DNA of 64,000 nucleotides. Source: Moheibacter stercoris (lineage in GTDB: Bacteria > Bacteroidota > Bacteroidia > Flavobacteriales > Weeksellaceae). This document shows positions 8,165 through 17,809 of the stretch, piece after piece. Both the position numbers and the translations under genes were made by a program. The DNA is taken from NCBI RefSeq assembly GCF_040545805.1, contig NZ_JBEPMO010000011.1, positions 15,538 through 79,537 of the forward strand. Reading direction: 5' to 3'. The notes below the pieces were generated by a model. It saw only the letters and a program-made list of their open reading frames with translations. It did no database searches and was not told the DNA's origin. Each line of letters begins with the position of its first letter. The stretch's first letter is position 1.

Positions 8165-10903
8165 ATGTTTTTGGCTACTTTGGGAACTTTTGTTTTTGCA
8201 CAAAATCAATATTCTTATTATGTGGTTGAAAATGTAGATCATTCACTTGAACCCCAATCTAAAACTACAAATTCTAATGGGACATTAAATTTGAGTTTTG
8301 CCAATTCGTCTTTAAATTCTTTTTTTCAAGGGAAAATAATTTTTGAGTATGAGAAAGCTTTTCCACTTTCAAGTTCTGCGTATTTACAAAGAGTATATTT
8401 GGTCAAAACGAATACTGACAATGATGTTACATCTTTTAGTAATAGATTAGAAATTGAATATGCAGAAAAAGTCCCAATAGAAGAATTAATGCTTGAACCA
8501 AATGATTTTTATTATGTTGAAGGTGGGCAAGCTAAAACTCAATTAACTTTGGTAAGAGCCAATAAAGCGTGGGACATTACTATTGGTAATAATCCTCTAA
8601 TTATAGTTGGTATTGCTGATACAAAATATGAAGATAATCATGAAGATTTGGTTGGAAAAGCGGTCAGTTTTGTGCCTGGCACTGTTTTAAATATTGAACA
8701 TGAAACATCAGTTGCTGGGACTGTTTCTGCAAATACTAACAATAATGATGGTATAGCAGGAATTGGGTATAACACAAAATTAGCTATAAGCCAAACATAT
8801 AGTGTGCAAAAGCTTTATGAATTGGCAGAAATTCCAAATGTTAGAATCCTCAATGCTAGTTGGGGTGGATGTACTTACAGTCCAATAAATGCTGAGGCTT
8901 ATAAAGATTTACGTTTAAATAAAAATGTTTTGGTAGTTGCCTCTGCAGGAAATGGATCATGTGGAGATTCAAATAATTATGTATACCCAGCTTCTTATGA
9001 TTATGTACTTTCTGTTTCATCTGTCGGGCATACAAATCCAGTAGATTATTACGATCCAGTTTATGGAGCTTTTAGTTGGCGTGATGTCCATCAAAATGTG
9101 ATAGACCCACTTAATCCAGAAGAAAGCACACACCAACATAATGATAAAGTAGACATTGTTGCACCTGGATACCATATTAGAATTTTAAAAGATAATAATC
9201 AATATGGAACAGCATGGGGTACATCTTACTCTTCTCCAATGGTTGCCGGAGCGGCAGCACTTGTTTTGTCTGTAAAACCAAGTTTAACACCAAATCAAGT
9301 GGAAAATATTCTAAAATCTACAGCAGATGATATATTTTGGATTCCATACAATCAACCTTATATTGGAAAATTAGGTTCAGGAAGATTAAATGTTTTTCGA
9401 GCTGTAAAAACAGTTGAGTGTTTGGATGAGGATAACCCTAAATTAAATTTAGTGGTTAGGGATACAGAGACAGATTTAGGAAATGAGCCAAACAATATTT
9501 CTACGTATTACTGGAATAGTCAAGATATTTGGGTCAGAAATCAAGATGATGGACGATACAATGAAGTGCACCAATCTGTAGAATACAGTGCAACTCAACC
9601 AAATTTTGTTTATGTTAGAGTTACTAATTATGATTGTCAGAACTCTTCTGGTGAAGATGAATTAAAACTTTATTGGAGTTATGCTGGGACAGCACAATCT
9701 TGGCCAACAGCGTGGGATGGAAGTTTAGGAACACCAAGTAATCCCTCGGGAGGATTAATTGGAACCTTAAATATTCCTCAATTAGGTCCTGGACAAGAAA
9801 CAATTCTTAAATTTGAATGGTTTCCTCCTAACCCTGCAAATTACCCTGGTGCAATATCGTTGAGTGGAAATTTTGGATTATTAGCAAGAATAATTTCAGA
9901 TGATGATCCAATTAATTATATAAATGGATTAAACATCACCAATTACGTGAAAAATAATAATAATGTTGCTTGGAAAAATTTTAACATTGTTGATTTGATT
10001 GACTCTCCTATAACTTCTGCCTCTTTCATGATAGCAAATCTTACGGAGGAGACTAAAACATATTCTTTAGAATTAAATGAAGAAAATGCTGCCTATCAAA
10101 AATCTATTTACGAAGAAGCGGAAGTCAGAATTGTAATGGATGAATTCCTTCATAGTAAATGGCTTGCAGGTGGTAGTTCTATCTTTGATGCTGATCCTAC
10201 AAGAGATACTTACTCTAAACATATAAGCGGTAATAATCCCAAATTAAGCAATATTACACTAGCACCAGGCGAAAGTGGAACAGTTGAAATCACATTTAAC
10301 TTCCTGACCAAAGAACTTATCGACAAACAATTATATGAATATAATATTATTCAAAAAGACGTTTCAAATAGTGAAATCATAGGAGGTGCAACCATACAAA
10401 TTATTAAAGAAAATCGAAACGATGTTCTTGCAGATGCTGAAGTAATTGAAAATTCCAATTCCTCCACAATTATTGCCGAAAACATAAATGAATCAGCTAC
10501 TTACAACTGGTATGATTCGGAGGGAAATCTTATTCACAGCGGAACAGAATTAACGGTAAGTCCTGAAATAGCCAAAACCTATAAATTGGAAATCATTTCA
10601 GATCTTGATGGTTTGAAAGACTATAAAGAAATAGAAGTTATAGGCAATAACCCTTATTCATTAGGAACAATTATTCCTAATCCAGTAAGCTCACAAGTTA
10701 CGATTTCTTATGATGCCTCGTCTGCTTCTTCTGCTTATTTAATGATAACAAATACCATTACATCTGGAAGTGAGAATTATATATTAAATACAACAAATAA
10801 TCAGATTAATTTAAATCTCTCAAATTATTCTTCTGGAATATTTACAGTTACATTGATTTGTAACGATGCAATAGTTGATTCTAAAAACATAATTAAAAAT
10901 TGA
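8165..10903 (+). CDS. Subtilisin-like (S8) serine protease with type IX sorting domain
   Basis: The catalytic triad of a subtilase is present: D152 in IADTKYED, H179 in HETSVAGT and S354 in GTSYSSPMVAG, with oxyanion N263 in SAGNGSC (912-residue numbering). Beta-rich domains follow, and the last 75 residues begin IIPNPVSSQVTISY and end in a Lys/Asn tail, the pattern of a type IX C-terminal sorting domain. The protein is therefore probably secreted or surface-attached. The ATG at 8165 leaves a signal peptide without a positive N-region, MFLATLGTFVFAQ. The natural start is probably the ATG at 8094, now out of frame behind a tetranucleotide repeat. The next gene follows after 4 bp. Confidence 0.88.
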   Translation: MFLATLGTFVFAQNQYSYYVVENVDHSLEPQSKTTNSNGTLNLSFANSSLNSFFQGKIIFEYEKAFPLSSSAYLQRVYLVKTNTDNDVTSFSNRLEIEYAEKVPIEELMLEPNDFYYVEGGQAKTQLTLVRANKAWDITIGNNPLIIVGIADTKYEDNHEDLVGKAVSFVPGTVLNIEHETSVAGTVSANTNNNDGIAGIGYNTKLAISQTYSVQKLYELAEIPNVRILNASWGGCTYSPINAEAYKDLRLNKNVLVVASAGNGSCGDSNNYVYPASYDYVLSVSSVGHTNPVDYYDPVYGAFSWRDVHQNVIDPLNPEESTHQHNDKVDIVAPGYHIRILKDNNQYGTAWGTSYSSPMVAGAAALVLSVKPSLTPNQVENILKSTADDIFWIPYNQPYIGKLGSGRLNVFRAVKTVECLDEDNPKLNLVVRDTETDLGNEPNNISTYYWNSQDIWVRNQDDGRYNEVHQSVEYSATQPNFVYVRVTNYDCQNSSGEDELKLYWSYAGTAQSWPTAWDGSLGTPSNPSGGLIGTLNIPQLGPGQETILKFEWFPPNPANYPGAISLSGNFGLLARIISDDDPINYINGLNITNYVKNNNNVAWKNFNIVDLIDSPITSASFMIANLTEETKTYSLELNEENAAYQKSIYEEAEVRIVMDEFLHSKWLAGGSSIFDADPTRDTYSKHISGNNPKLSNITLAPGESGTVEITFNFLTKELIDKQLYEYNIIQKDVSNSEIIGGATIQIIKENRNDVLADAEVIENSNSSTIIAENINESATYNWYDSEGNLIHSGTELTVSPEIAKTYKLEIISDLDGLKDYKEIEVIGNNPYSLGTIIPNPVSSQVTISYDASSASSAYLMITNTITSGSENYILNTTNNQINLNLSNYSSGIFTVTLICNDAIVDSKNIIKN

Positions 10904-10907
10904 TATT

Positions 10908-11639
10908 ATGAAATTTTTTAAAATAATTTATTTCATCGCTTTTTCAAGTATATTCTCACTAGTATATTCACAAGATGAATTGGTAGAAAACACTTGGTAT
11001 CTTGAAAAATTAGTAATAAACAATAATGAGATATTTCCTCCCATTAGTGATGAGTTTGACCATGTTAAACTTAGTTTTCAAGAATTTGTAATTGAAGAGG
11101 GAACTACTTATTTTTTTGATTCAAAAGTATGCTCACCTATAACTGGGACTATCATAAATATGGATCCTACTTTATTTTCATTTTTTGACATAAGTTGTTG
11201 TAATGATGGTGAAACTTGTTCTGAGATAGAAAATATAAACTTTGAAAATCTGTATGTTAATTTCTATGTTAATTATTTTGAACATGATTTTTTATATTCT
11301 ATAAATCCAAACGAAGATGGAAGTAAAATACTCATAATACAAAATGAAGTTAATGATCAAGCAATTTATACAAATAATTTAATGACTGTTTCGTATATTG
11401 ATAAATTGAATTTCAAATTTTATCCAAACCCCGTAAAAGACAAATTAACCTTTGAAAATCCTAATTTAAAAATTACATCTGTAAAACTCAGAGACTCATC
11501 GGGAAAATTGGTTTTAACAGAAAAAATTTCAACAACACGAGCAGAACTGAATTTAAGTTCTATACCAACAGGTAATTATTTTATTTCGTTTGAGGAAAAT
11601 GGAAAAACAATTGAAACGAAAAAGATTATTAAAAAGTAA
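10908..11639 (+). CDS. Secreted protein with type IX sorting domain
   Basis: The 243-residue protein has a clear signal peptide (residues 1-22, ending LVYSQ). A middle domain has several cysteines (SKVCSP, SCCNDGETC) that I do not recognise. The C-terminal domain runs from FKFYPNPVKDKLTFENP through SSGKLVLTE to GKTIETKKIIKK, which is a typical type A type IX secretion signal. The gene starts 4 bp after the subtilase stop, so the two are an operon and may act together, for instance as a protease and an associated protein. The function of the middle domain is unknown. Confidence 0.85.
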   Translation: MKFFKIIYFIAFSSIFSLVYSQDELVENTWYLEKLVINNNEIFPPISDEFDHVKLSFQEFVIEEGTTYFFDSKVCSPITGTIINMDPTLFSFFDISCCNDGETCSEIENINFENLYVNFYVNYFEHDFLYSINPNEDGSKILIIQNEVNDQAIYTNNLMTVSYIDKLNFKFYPNPVKDKLTFENPNLKITSVKLRDSSGKLVLTEKISTTRAELNLSSIPTGNYFISFEENGKTIETKKIIKK

Positions 11640-11663
11640 GTTAATTCTGAATTAATTTCATAA

Positions 11664-11690
11664 AAAAGGAAGCCAAAACAGCTTCCTTTT
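11664..11690 (+). terminator. Terminator of the subtilase operon
   Basis: AAAAGGAAGC and GCTTCCTTTT form a perfect 10-bp stem with a 7-nt loop, ending in Ts. Confidence 0.85.
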
Positions 11691-11749
11691 ATTGTTACAT
11701 AAATTTAGAATAAAAATGGAAAATAGAATCAAAAGATCCTATTTATATA

Positions 11750-12160
11750 TTATTTAGGATTTACTTTTCCTTTAAATGTCAATACTTTGGGTTGATTGGT
11801 ATCAGACGTTGTTACGGTAACTGATTTTGTAAATGCACCTTGAGCTGCAGCATTGTAGGTAGCGTTCACATATCCCATTTTCCCTGGAGCAATCGCCGTT
11901 TTTGAATAATCAGTTGCTGTACAACCGCAAGCAGCTTTCACATTGGTGATCAATACAGGTTTTGAGGTTGTATTGGTAAATTCAAATTTAATGGCGTGTG
12001 GTTTTCCTTGAGGAATTTCTCCAACATCTATGGTTTCAGATTTCCAGCTTATAGCATCAGCAATTTTTTCAATAATCTCTGTTCCATTCATGGCTACGGC
12101 TGCAGAAAATGGTACTGCAGATAAGGTAAGCGCAAGCAGAGTTGTTTTAATGATTTTCAT
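11750..12160 (-). CDS. DUF1573 secreted protein
   Basis: This is a single-domain DUF1573 protein, an immunoglobulin-like fold common in Bacteroidota envelopes. I chose the start at 12160 because it opens a good signal peptide (MKIIKTTLLALTLSAVPFSA); an in-frame ATG 26 codons upstream would bury that signal. The family hallmark VGEIPQGKPHAIKFEFTN and the Cys-Gly-Cys motif ACGCTATDYS are present. Function is unknown. A second member is at 31536-31955 with the same motif. The gene is divergent from the histidine kinase gene. Confidence 0.85.
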   Translation of the reverse strand: MKIIKTTLLALTLSAVPFSAAVAMNGTEIIEKIADAISWKSETIDVGEIPQGKPHAIKFEFTNTTSKPVLITNVKAACGCTATDYSKTAIAPGKMGYVNATYNAAAQGAFTKSVTVTTSDTNQPKVLTFKGKVNPK

Positions 12161-12348
12161 ATTGTTATTTTTAGCGTTATCAAATGATTTGAACAAATGT
12201 AACTTGCTTTTCCCTATGCTGTTGTTAATCGCTTTCAAAGGTTTGTTAATGAGTTGTTAATAGACAACTGCTTCCCTTCAAAATAATGTAATATTGTGCA
12301 TCTAATAAGATTTCAAATGGAAATCAACCAAAATTTGATAGGAGCATT

Positions 12349-13614
12349 TTGAAAATAAATCGTTTAAATATTCTCATCCTTTTAGGACTTTTGGCAACCA
12401 TCGGATTGTTGATTGCACAATGTATTTGGACCTATCAAGCCTATAAATTAGAAGAAAAAAAGTTTTCCCAAAAAACCCATGTCGCACTTTTGGAAGTTGC
12501 GCGAAAAATATACGAACACAATGGTCATGAATTTTCTGCCAAAGACCTAATTCAAAAAGTTTCGCATGATTATTACGTAGTCAATGTAAACGATGACATC
12601 GAACCTGCTGTGTTGGAACATTATTTAAAATCAGAATTTTCCAAACAAAATATTTTTACGGATTACGAATACGCCATTTACAATTGTGAAAGCGATGATA
12701 TGATGTATGGAAAGCTGATTTCCATACAAGATGAACCTACTCCCCAAGAAAAAATAGAATTCACGCCTTATAAAGATTTGGTGTATTATTTTGCGATTCG
12801 TTTTCCAGATGAAAGTTCCTATTTAATTGGAAATTTGAAATTTTGGTTCATTTTATCTGGAGCATTAATTTTCATTCTAAGCATTTATGTCTATTCGATT
12901 TATACCTTGATTCAACATAAAAAATATTCGGAACTGCAGCGAGATTTCATCAACAATATGACGCATGAATTCAAAACTCCCCTATCCTCTATTTTACTTG
13001 CTTCGAATTCTTTAACCAAACATGAAACCATCAAATCCAATTCAAAATTGGAACAATTGGCAGGAATCATTACATCCCAAGGAAATAAATTGAATCAACA
13101 TGTAGACAAAATCTTGAATATTGCTCGAAATGATGAATTTGCCATTAAAATTCAGCCGAAAAAAATTCTCCTTCAATCCACTATTGAATCCATTGTTGAA
13201 AATTTTCAAACCAAAAATCCTAAGGCAAAATTCAATCTACAACTCAATCCAGAAATTCAGATTATGGCAGATGAATTTCATTTTGAAAATTTGGTTCAAA
13301 ATCTGATCGATAATTCCATTAAATACAGTGAAACAAGTCCGAAAATCGACATTATTTCCCATCTCAAACGAAAACATGTTTTGTTGGAATTCATTGATGA
13401 AAGCTGTGGTGTTGAAGATAAAAAAATAGCGCAGATATTTGATAAATTTTACCGAGTTCCCAATTCTAAATCAGCTGAAGTTACGGGATTTGGTTTAGGT
13501 TTGTTTTATGTAAAGAAAATCGTTCAACAACATAACTGGAAAGTTGAAGCCAAACAAAATCCTAAAGGAGGTTTGATTATCCAGCTAGAAATTCCGATTA
13601 AGAATCATGACTAA
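12349..13614 (+). CDS. Sensor histidine kinase
   Basis: A membrane-bound two-component sensor of 421 residues. Transmembrane segments at about 8-27 and 165-187 flank a periplasmic domain of about 135 residues with no recognised fold. The phosphoacceptor H206 lies in NNMTHEFKTPLSS, followed by the N box NLVQNLIDNSIKYSE and a G box GFGLGLFYVKKIV. The start is TTG at 12349 with GGAG 5 bp upstream, one of the few Shine-Dalgarno-like sites in this window. The response-regulator gene overlaps the end by 8 bp. The architecture resembles RprX of Bacteroidota, but the stimulus is unknown. Confidence 0.9.
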   Translation: MKINRLNILILLGLLATIGLLIAQCIWTYQAYKLEEKKFSQKTHVALLEVARKIYEHNGHEFSAKDLIQKVSHDYYVVNVNDDIEPAVLEHYLKSEFSKQNIFTDYEYAIYNCESDDMMYGKLISIQDEPTPQEKIEFTPYKDLVYYFAIRFPDESSYLIGNLKFWFILSGALIFILSIYVYSIYTLIQHKKYSELQRDFINNMTHEFKTPLSSILLASNSLTKHETIKSNSKLEQLAGIITSQGNKLNQHVDKILNIARNDEFAIKIQPKKILLQSTIESIVENFQTKNPKAKFNLQLNPEIQIMADEFHFENLVQNLIDNSIKYSETSPKIDIISHLKRKHVLLEFIDESCGVEDKKIAQIFDKFYRVPNSKSAEVTGFGLGLFYVKKIVQQHNWKVEAKQNPKGGLIIQLEIPIKNHD

Positions 13615-14293
13615 ATACAAAATTCTATACGCAGAAGACGACGAAACCATCGCGTTTCTCACCCAAGACAATTTGGAAACGCATTATGATGTCGTGCATT
13701 GCGCCAATGGTGAAGATGCATTTCAGTGTTTTCAATCACAAGAATTTGATATTTGTTTGTTGGATATCATGATGCCCAAAATGGACGGATTTGAATTGGC
13801 AGAAAACATTCGTAAAATCAATTCCGAAATTCCCATTATTTTTCTTTCAGCCAAAACCTTAAAAGAAGATCGCATAAAAGGATTGAAAATTGGTGCAGAT
13901 GATTATTTGGTTAAACCTTTTAGTATAGAGGAATTGATGCTAAAAATCGAAATCTTTTTGAAGCGCTCCCAAAAAAGAACCATATCTGAAAACCTCAAAA
14001 TTTCCATAGGAGAATTTCAATTTGATTCCAAAAATTATAAAGTAACTAAAAATGGTACCGAAATAAAACTAACCCAGCGCGAATCGGAACTTTTGAAATT
14101 TTTCGTGGAAAACCAAAACAAAGTAGTCAAACGAGAAGAAATTTTAAAAGCCGTTTGGGGCGATGATGATTATTTTATGGGAAGAAGTTTGGATGTTTTT
14201 ATTTCTAGACTTCGCAAAATCTTTACAGGTGAAACCAATATTTCCATCGAAAATCTACATGGAATCGGATTTAAATTTCGAGTAGATTTCTAA
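13607..14293 (+). CDS. OmpR-family response regulator
   Basis: The 228-residue protein has a receiver domain with acidic residues D11 and D12, phosphoacceptor D53 in CLLDIMMPKMDG and K103 in VKPFSIEEL. A C-terminal winged-helix DNA-binding domain follows (KLTQRESELLKFFVENQNKVV and the RSLDVFISRLRKIF recognition region). It overlaps the kinase gene by 8 bp, so the pair is translationally coupled and is almost certainly one two-component system, similar to RprXY. Confidence 0.93.
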   Translation: MTKYKILYAEDDETIAFLTQDNLETHYDVVHCANGEDAFQCFQSQEFDICLLDIMMPKMDGFELAENIRKINSEIPIIFLSAKTLKEDRIKGLKIGADDYLVKPFSIEELMLKIEIFLKRSQKRTISENLKISIGEFQFDSKNYKVTKNGTEIKLTQRESELLKFFVENQNKVVKREEILKAVWGDDDYFMGRSLDVFISRLRKIFTGETNISIENLHGIGFKFRVDF

Positions 14294-14383
14294 AAACATG
14301 AATTTTAGACGATTATTGGGTTAAATATTTTTTTCTCATGCTAATTTTCCCTTGATTTGTCATCTTAATGAAACATACCAAAC

Positions 14384-15574
14384 ATGAGAAAAATTTTACC
14401 CATTTTACTGATTTTCTTTTCTGCAATTGCCATGGCTCAAATAAAATACGAACCAGGTTATTACATCAATCCGATGAATCAAAAAATCACTGGATTTATT
14501 AAAAATTTAGATTGGAACCAAAATCCTTCTACAATTGAGTTTAAAGAGAATTTGGATAGTGATGTTCAAATCAAAACCATTCATGATATGAAGGAATTTG
14601 GAATCGATCAAAAGTCTAAATATATCAAAGCGACAATTAAAATGGATCGCTCTTCCGAAGAAATGAGCAATTTGAGTCATCAAAAAAATCCAGAATTCAA
14701 AACTGAAACGGTTTTCTTAGAAACGATGGTCGAGGGAAAATCTACTTTGTTTTCCTACAAAGAGCCTCAATTTACCCGATTTTTCTTTCAAAATGAAGGC
14801 GGTGAAATTACGCAGTTGATTTACAAGCGATATTTTGTTGATGTAAATAAAATCGCTACCAATGATCAATTTAAAAATCAATTACGTGCCAATGTCAATT
14901 GCAATTTCAAGAATGATCAGTTTTTACGATTGAATTATTCCAGAAGTTCCTTGGTGAATCATTTTGAAAAGTATAATGAATGTAATAATTCAACTGGATC
15001 AAATTACGTTGTTTCAAAAACAAAATCTGACTTTAATTTATACATCAAACCAGGTGTTAGCTTCACGAATTTAGATGTTGTGAATACTGCATTAAATAAT
15101 TCGTATATCGATTTTGGAAGTAAAACCATTTTTAAAATTGGGGTTGAATTTGAATATCTATTGCCGTTCCATAAAAACAAATGGGGATTGTTTGTTTCTC
15201 CTACCTATAAAGCTTACAAAGCAGAAGGAATGAATGAAATAAGACAACATGGTTCTACGATTGAATACAATTCCATTGAATTGCCATTGGGCGTAAGGCA
15301 TTATTTCTTGTTGAGTTCAAGTTCCAGAATATTCACACATGGTGCGATTTTATGGGATTTGAATGTTGGAGGAGATTTTAAATTTGAACATCATGTCGAT
15401 ACAATGGATATAAAATCTGGTAACAATTTTATGTTTGGAATTGGGTATTCTTTCAATTCGAAATTTTCGGTAGAATTTAATGTGTACACCAAACGAAAAA
15501 TTTTGTCAGATTATTACAATTGGAATTCTAATTACTCCAATATGGGAATTAGTGTAGGATATAATTTCTTATAA
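14384..15574 (+). CDS. Putative outer-membrane beta-barrel protein
   Basis: The 396-residue protein has a signal peptide ending AIAMAQ. Residues 20-170 (start YEPGYYINPMNQKITGFI) resemble a conserved flavobacterial domain without known function. From about residue 210 the sequence shows alternating hydrophobic strands with aromatic ends (VSFTNLDVV, KTIFKIGVEFEYLLPF, FMFGIGYSFNSKFSVEFNVY) and a terminal strand ending VGYNFL, which suggests an outer-membrane barrel. The gene follows the two-component pair in the same direction and could be a target of it, but that is a guess. Confidence 0.7.
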   Translation: MRKILPILLIFFSAIAMAQIKYEPGYYINPMNQKITGFIKNLDWNQNPSTIEFKENLDSDVQIKTIHDMKEFGIDQKSKYIKATIKMDRSSEEMSNLSHQKNPEFKTETVFLETMVEGKSTLFSYKEPQFTRFFFQNEGGEITQLIYKRYFVDVNKIATNDQFKNQLRANVNCNFKNDQFLRLNYSRSSLVNHFEKYNECNNSTGSNYVVSKTKSDFNLYIKPGVSFTNLDVVNTALNNSYIDFGSKTIFKIGVEFEYLLPFHKNKWGLFVSPTYKAYKAEGMNEIRQHGSTIEYNSIELPLGVRHYFLLSSSSRIFTHGAILWDLNVGGDFKFEHHVDTMDIKSGNNFMFGIGYSFNSKFSVEFNVYTKRKILSDYYNWNSNYSNMGISVGYNFL

Positions 15575-15636
15575 TATAAAATGAACCCCGACGAGTTTTC
15601 ACTCAATCGGAGTTCAAAGAAAAAAGTGGATTTTTC

Positions 15637-15670
15637 AATTCGGTGCTGGTGAAAGAACGAGCACCGAATT
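15637..15670. terminator. Convergent hairpin
   Basis: AATTCGGTGCT and AGCACCGAATT form a perfect 11-bp stem with a 12-nt loop and T-rich flanks, between the convergent barrel and VWA genes. Confidence 0.75.
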
Positions 15671-15718
15671 TTTATTTTAAAGAAATTCCTAAATTATATT
15701 CTTAATTCTTACTACCAA

Positions 15719-16885
15719 TTACTTCTCCTGCACATATCCTTTTTGGTTGGCAAATTTCAGGACCGCTTGTGTAATGGCTGCACCCAAATCGGTTTCTTGA
15801 TCACCTGATTTAGCGAGTTCTGATTGGATGAATTTTTCACGTTCTTGGTTGAGTTCCAAAATTTCTTTCTGAATCAATTTTCGTTCAGCTTGTAATTTTT
15901 CTACTTCTTTTTTCAAGGCTTCATTCGAAAGATTTCGGTATTTTTCTGGCAAAGTGGATTTGTCCAAATTCTTCCAATCCATATCTTTCTGATCCAATGC
16001 ATCCACCAAATCCCAAGAAGCATTTGAATAGCTATAATTTGCTTTGGCAGCAGTTCTGGTTACTTTGTTCTCCATACTAACACCTTCTGCCATGACATCT
16101 TGCTGCACCTGACGCTCTTTCATCACAGCACCTTGCGCACCATAATAGATGTAGGTTTGGTTTAGTCGCGTATTGCACTCATCAATTCTCACATCATAAG
16201 GCGTTGGGATGTAGCGAATTTTTTGGTTATGGTCAATGAAAAAATATTCGCCTTTCCCCTTCTCTGCTCCATCTTTCCATTTTCCATTTATACCTGCATA
16301 ATCATCACCACAATGAATGGTATTCACATAAATTCCTTGTTTTACAGCTTCTGAAATTGCTTCAATGTAATTTACTTTCCCTTGATCAAAAGTTTCGTTT
16401 CCTGCAATGTAAATCAATTTCATGCTTTTGGAATCTTTGGACCATTTCAATTCATCAGTTGAAACTTGGATAACTTGCCCACAATATTCCGATCCGCCAT
16501 TGGTACGAAGAGCAAATAATTTTTCGGACAGCAAATCCAAATCAGAAGTTAAGGGTGTAACTTGACGTATGTATCCGTTTTCAGCTGAAAGTCCATCGTT
16601 TCCATATTCGTATAAACTGATTTCAATCGATGGTTTCTTTCCTTGGTAACGCAAAGTTGTCAAGGTATTGACGATGTTCCAAAGGCGTGATTTGGCTTGG
16701 TCAATCAAACCGTCCATACTACTGGAAGTATCCAATAAAATGGCGACTTGGATTTTTTGATCTGCTAAATTCTCATTCATAATTTGAAGAGAGGGTTTCG
16801 ATTGAGTATCGTTTTGAATGGAATTTGCCAACGTTGTATTTCCCATTGCGAAAATAGTTGCTAAAGAAAAAAGGAATGTTTTCAT
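15719..16885 (-). CDS. VWA-domain secreted protein
   Basis: A von Willebrand factor A domain occupies roughly residues 45-230. It carries the metal-binding MIDAS motif in VAILLDTSSSMDGLIDQAKSR, followed by a C-terminal charged coiled-coil (about residues 315-365, rich in Lys, Glu and Gln). The start at 16885 opens the signal peptide MKTFLFSLATIFAMGNTTLA; an ATG four codons upstream is less likely. VWA proteins bind partners through the metal site, often in surface or chaperone complexes. No MoxR ATPase lies alongside, so its role is unclear. Confidence 0.82.
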   Translation of the reverse strand: MKTFLFSLATIFAMGNTTLANSIQNDTQSKPSLQIMNENLADQKIQVAILLDTSSSMDGLIDQAKSRLWNIVNTLTTLRYQGKKPSIEISLYEYGNDGLSAENGYIRQVTPLTSDLDLLSEKLFALRTNGGSEYCGQVIQVSTDELKWSKDSKSMKLIYIAGNETFDQGKVNYIEAISEAVKQGIYVNTIHCGDDYAGINGKWKDGAEKGKGEYFFIDHNQKIRYIPTPYDVRIDECNTRLNQTYIYYGAQGAVMKERQVQQDVMAEGVSMENKVTRTAAKANYSYSNASWDLVDALDQKDMDWKNLDKSTLPEKYRNLSNEALKKEVEKLQAERKLIQKEILELNQEREKFIQSELAKSGDQETDLGAAITQAVLKFANQKGYVQEK

Positions 16886-17041
16886 AATGTCTATCATTTC
16901 GTTTTATTAATGACCAATTGAAAAATTGGTTTCTATAGACATTGATGCGAAGGAAATCAAAAAGGTTGGACGAGGAAGAAAATTAAAAATGTAAAATGGC
17001 GAATTTTAAATTGTAAAATACTGATTATCGATACTTTAATG

Positions 17042-17057
17042 TTTTTTTTTTTTTTTT
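17042..17057 (+). repeat. T16 homopolymer tract
   Basis: Sixteen consecutive T residues lie in the gap between the VWA and NarL-type regulator genes. The gap (16886-17173) also holds AT-rich words such as ATTTTACATTTTAC, but no ORF. Confidence 0.9.
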
Positions 17058-17173
17058 GAAACATTAAGAAATTAAGGGTTTTAAGAAGATTAAACTTAAT
17101 TAATTTTAAACTTCGACATTTCCTTCAAAAATCTCCCTTAAACATTTTACATTTTACTTTTTACATAGTAAAA

Positions 17174-17809
17174 TCAAACTTTATAAATCCCAGATTTGAT
17201 CGCAAACAAAACCAACCCCACTCGATTTTTAATGTTGAGTTTGGCAAATACCGCATCCCGATAATTATCGATAGTTTTTGGGCTCAGAAACATTTTATCA
17301 GCTATTTCTTTGTAAGTCATGTCAGTACAAGCCAATTGAATGAATTCGATTTCGCGTTCTTTCAATTCATCCAATTCATTATTTTTCTTGGTCATATTGC
17401 CCAAAAGTGCTTGGGTAACATTAGGCGAATGATAAAAGCCCGTATCCAAAGTAGTTTTCAAGGCATGCCATAAAACATCTTTTTGAATATCCTTGCTCAA
17501 ATAACCACGTGCGCCCGCTTTGAGCATTTGGATGATGGTGGTTTCCTCCTCTTCGACTGACAAGGCCAAAACTTTAATAGTTGGATAGTCAGTGGTTAGT
17601 GTTTTAGTAGTTTCGATTCCATTGAGCACAGGCATATTGACATCCATCAAAATGATTTCAGGATTGATTTTTTCTCCTTTCAATGCAGTAAGCAAATCTT
17701 GACCATTTTTAAAAATTCCTTCGGTCTGAAATTCCTCAAATCCATCCACCAAATTCCCAATGGCTTGTGACAATAAAGTATGGTCATCTACTAAAGCGAC
17801 TTTATGCAT
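17174..17809 (-). CDS. NarL/LuxR-family response regulator
   Basis: The 211-residue protein has a receiver domain with D8, D9 and phosphoacceptor D56 in IILMDVNMP, and a LuxR-type helix-turn-helix (LKEREIEFIQLACTDMTYKE through LSPKTIDNYRDAVFAKL). The gene overlaps the upstream kinase gene by 8 bp, so the two are coupled. It is the output of the three-gene unit 19155-17174. Confidence 0.93.
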   Translation of the reverse strand: MHKVALVDDHTLLSQAIGNLVDGFEEFQTEGIFKNGQDLLTALKGEKINPEIILMDVNMPVLNGIETTKTLTTDYPTIKVLALSVEEEETTIIQMLKAGARGYLSKDIQKDVLWHALKTTLDTGFYHSPNVTQALLGNMTKKNNELDELKEREIEFIQLACTDMTYKEIADKMFLSPKTIDNYRDAVFAKLNIKNRVGLVLFAIKSGIYKV

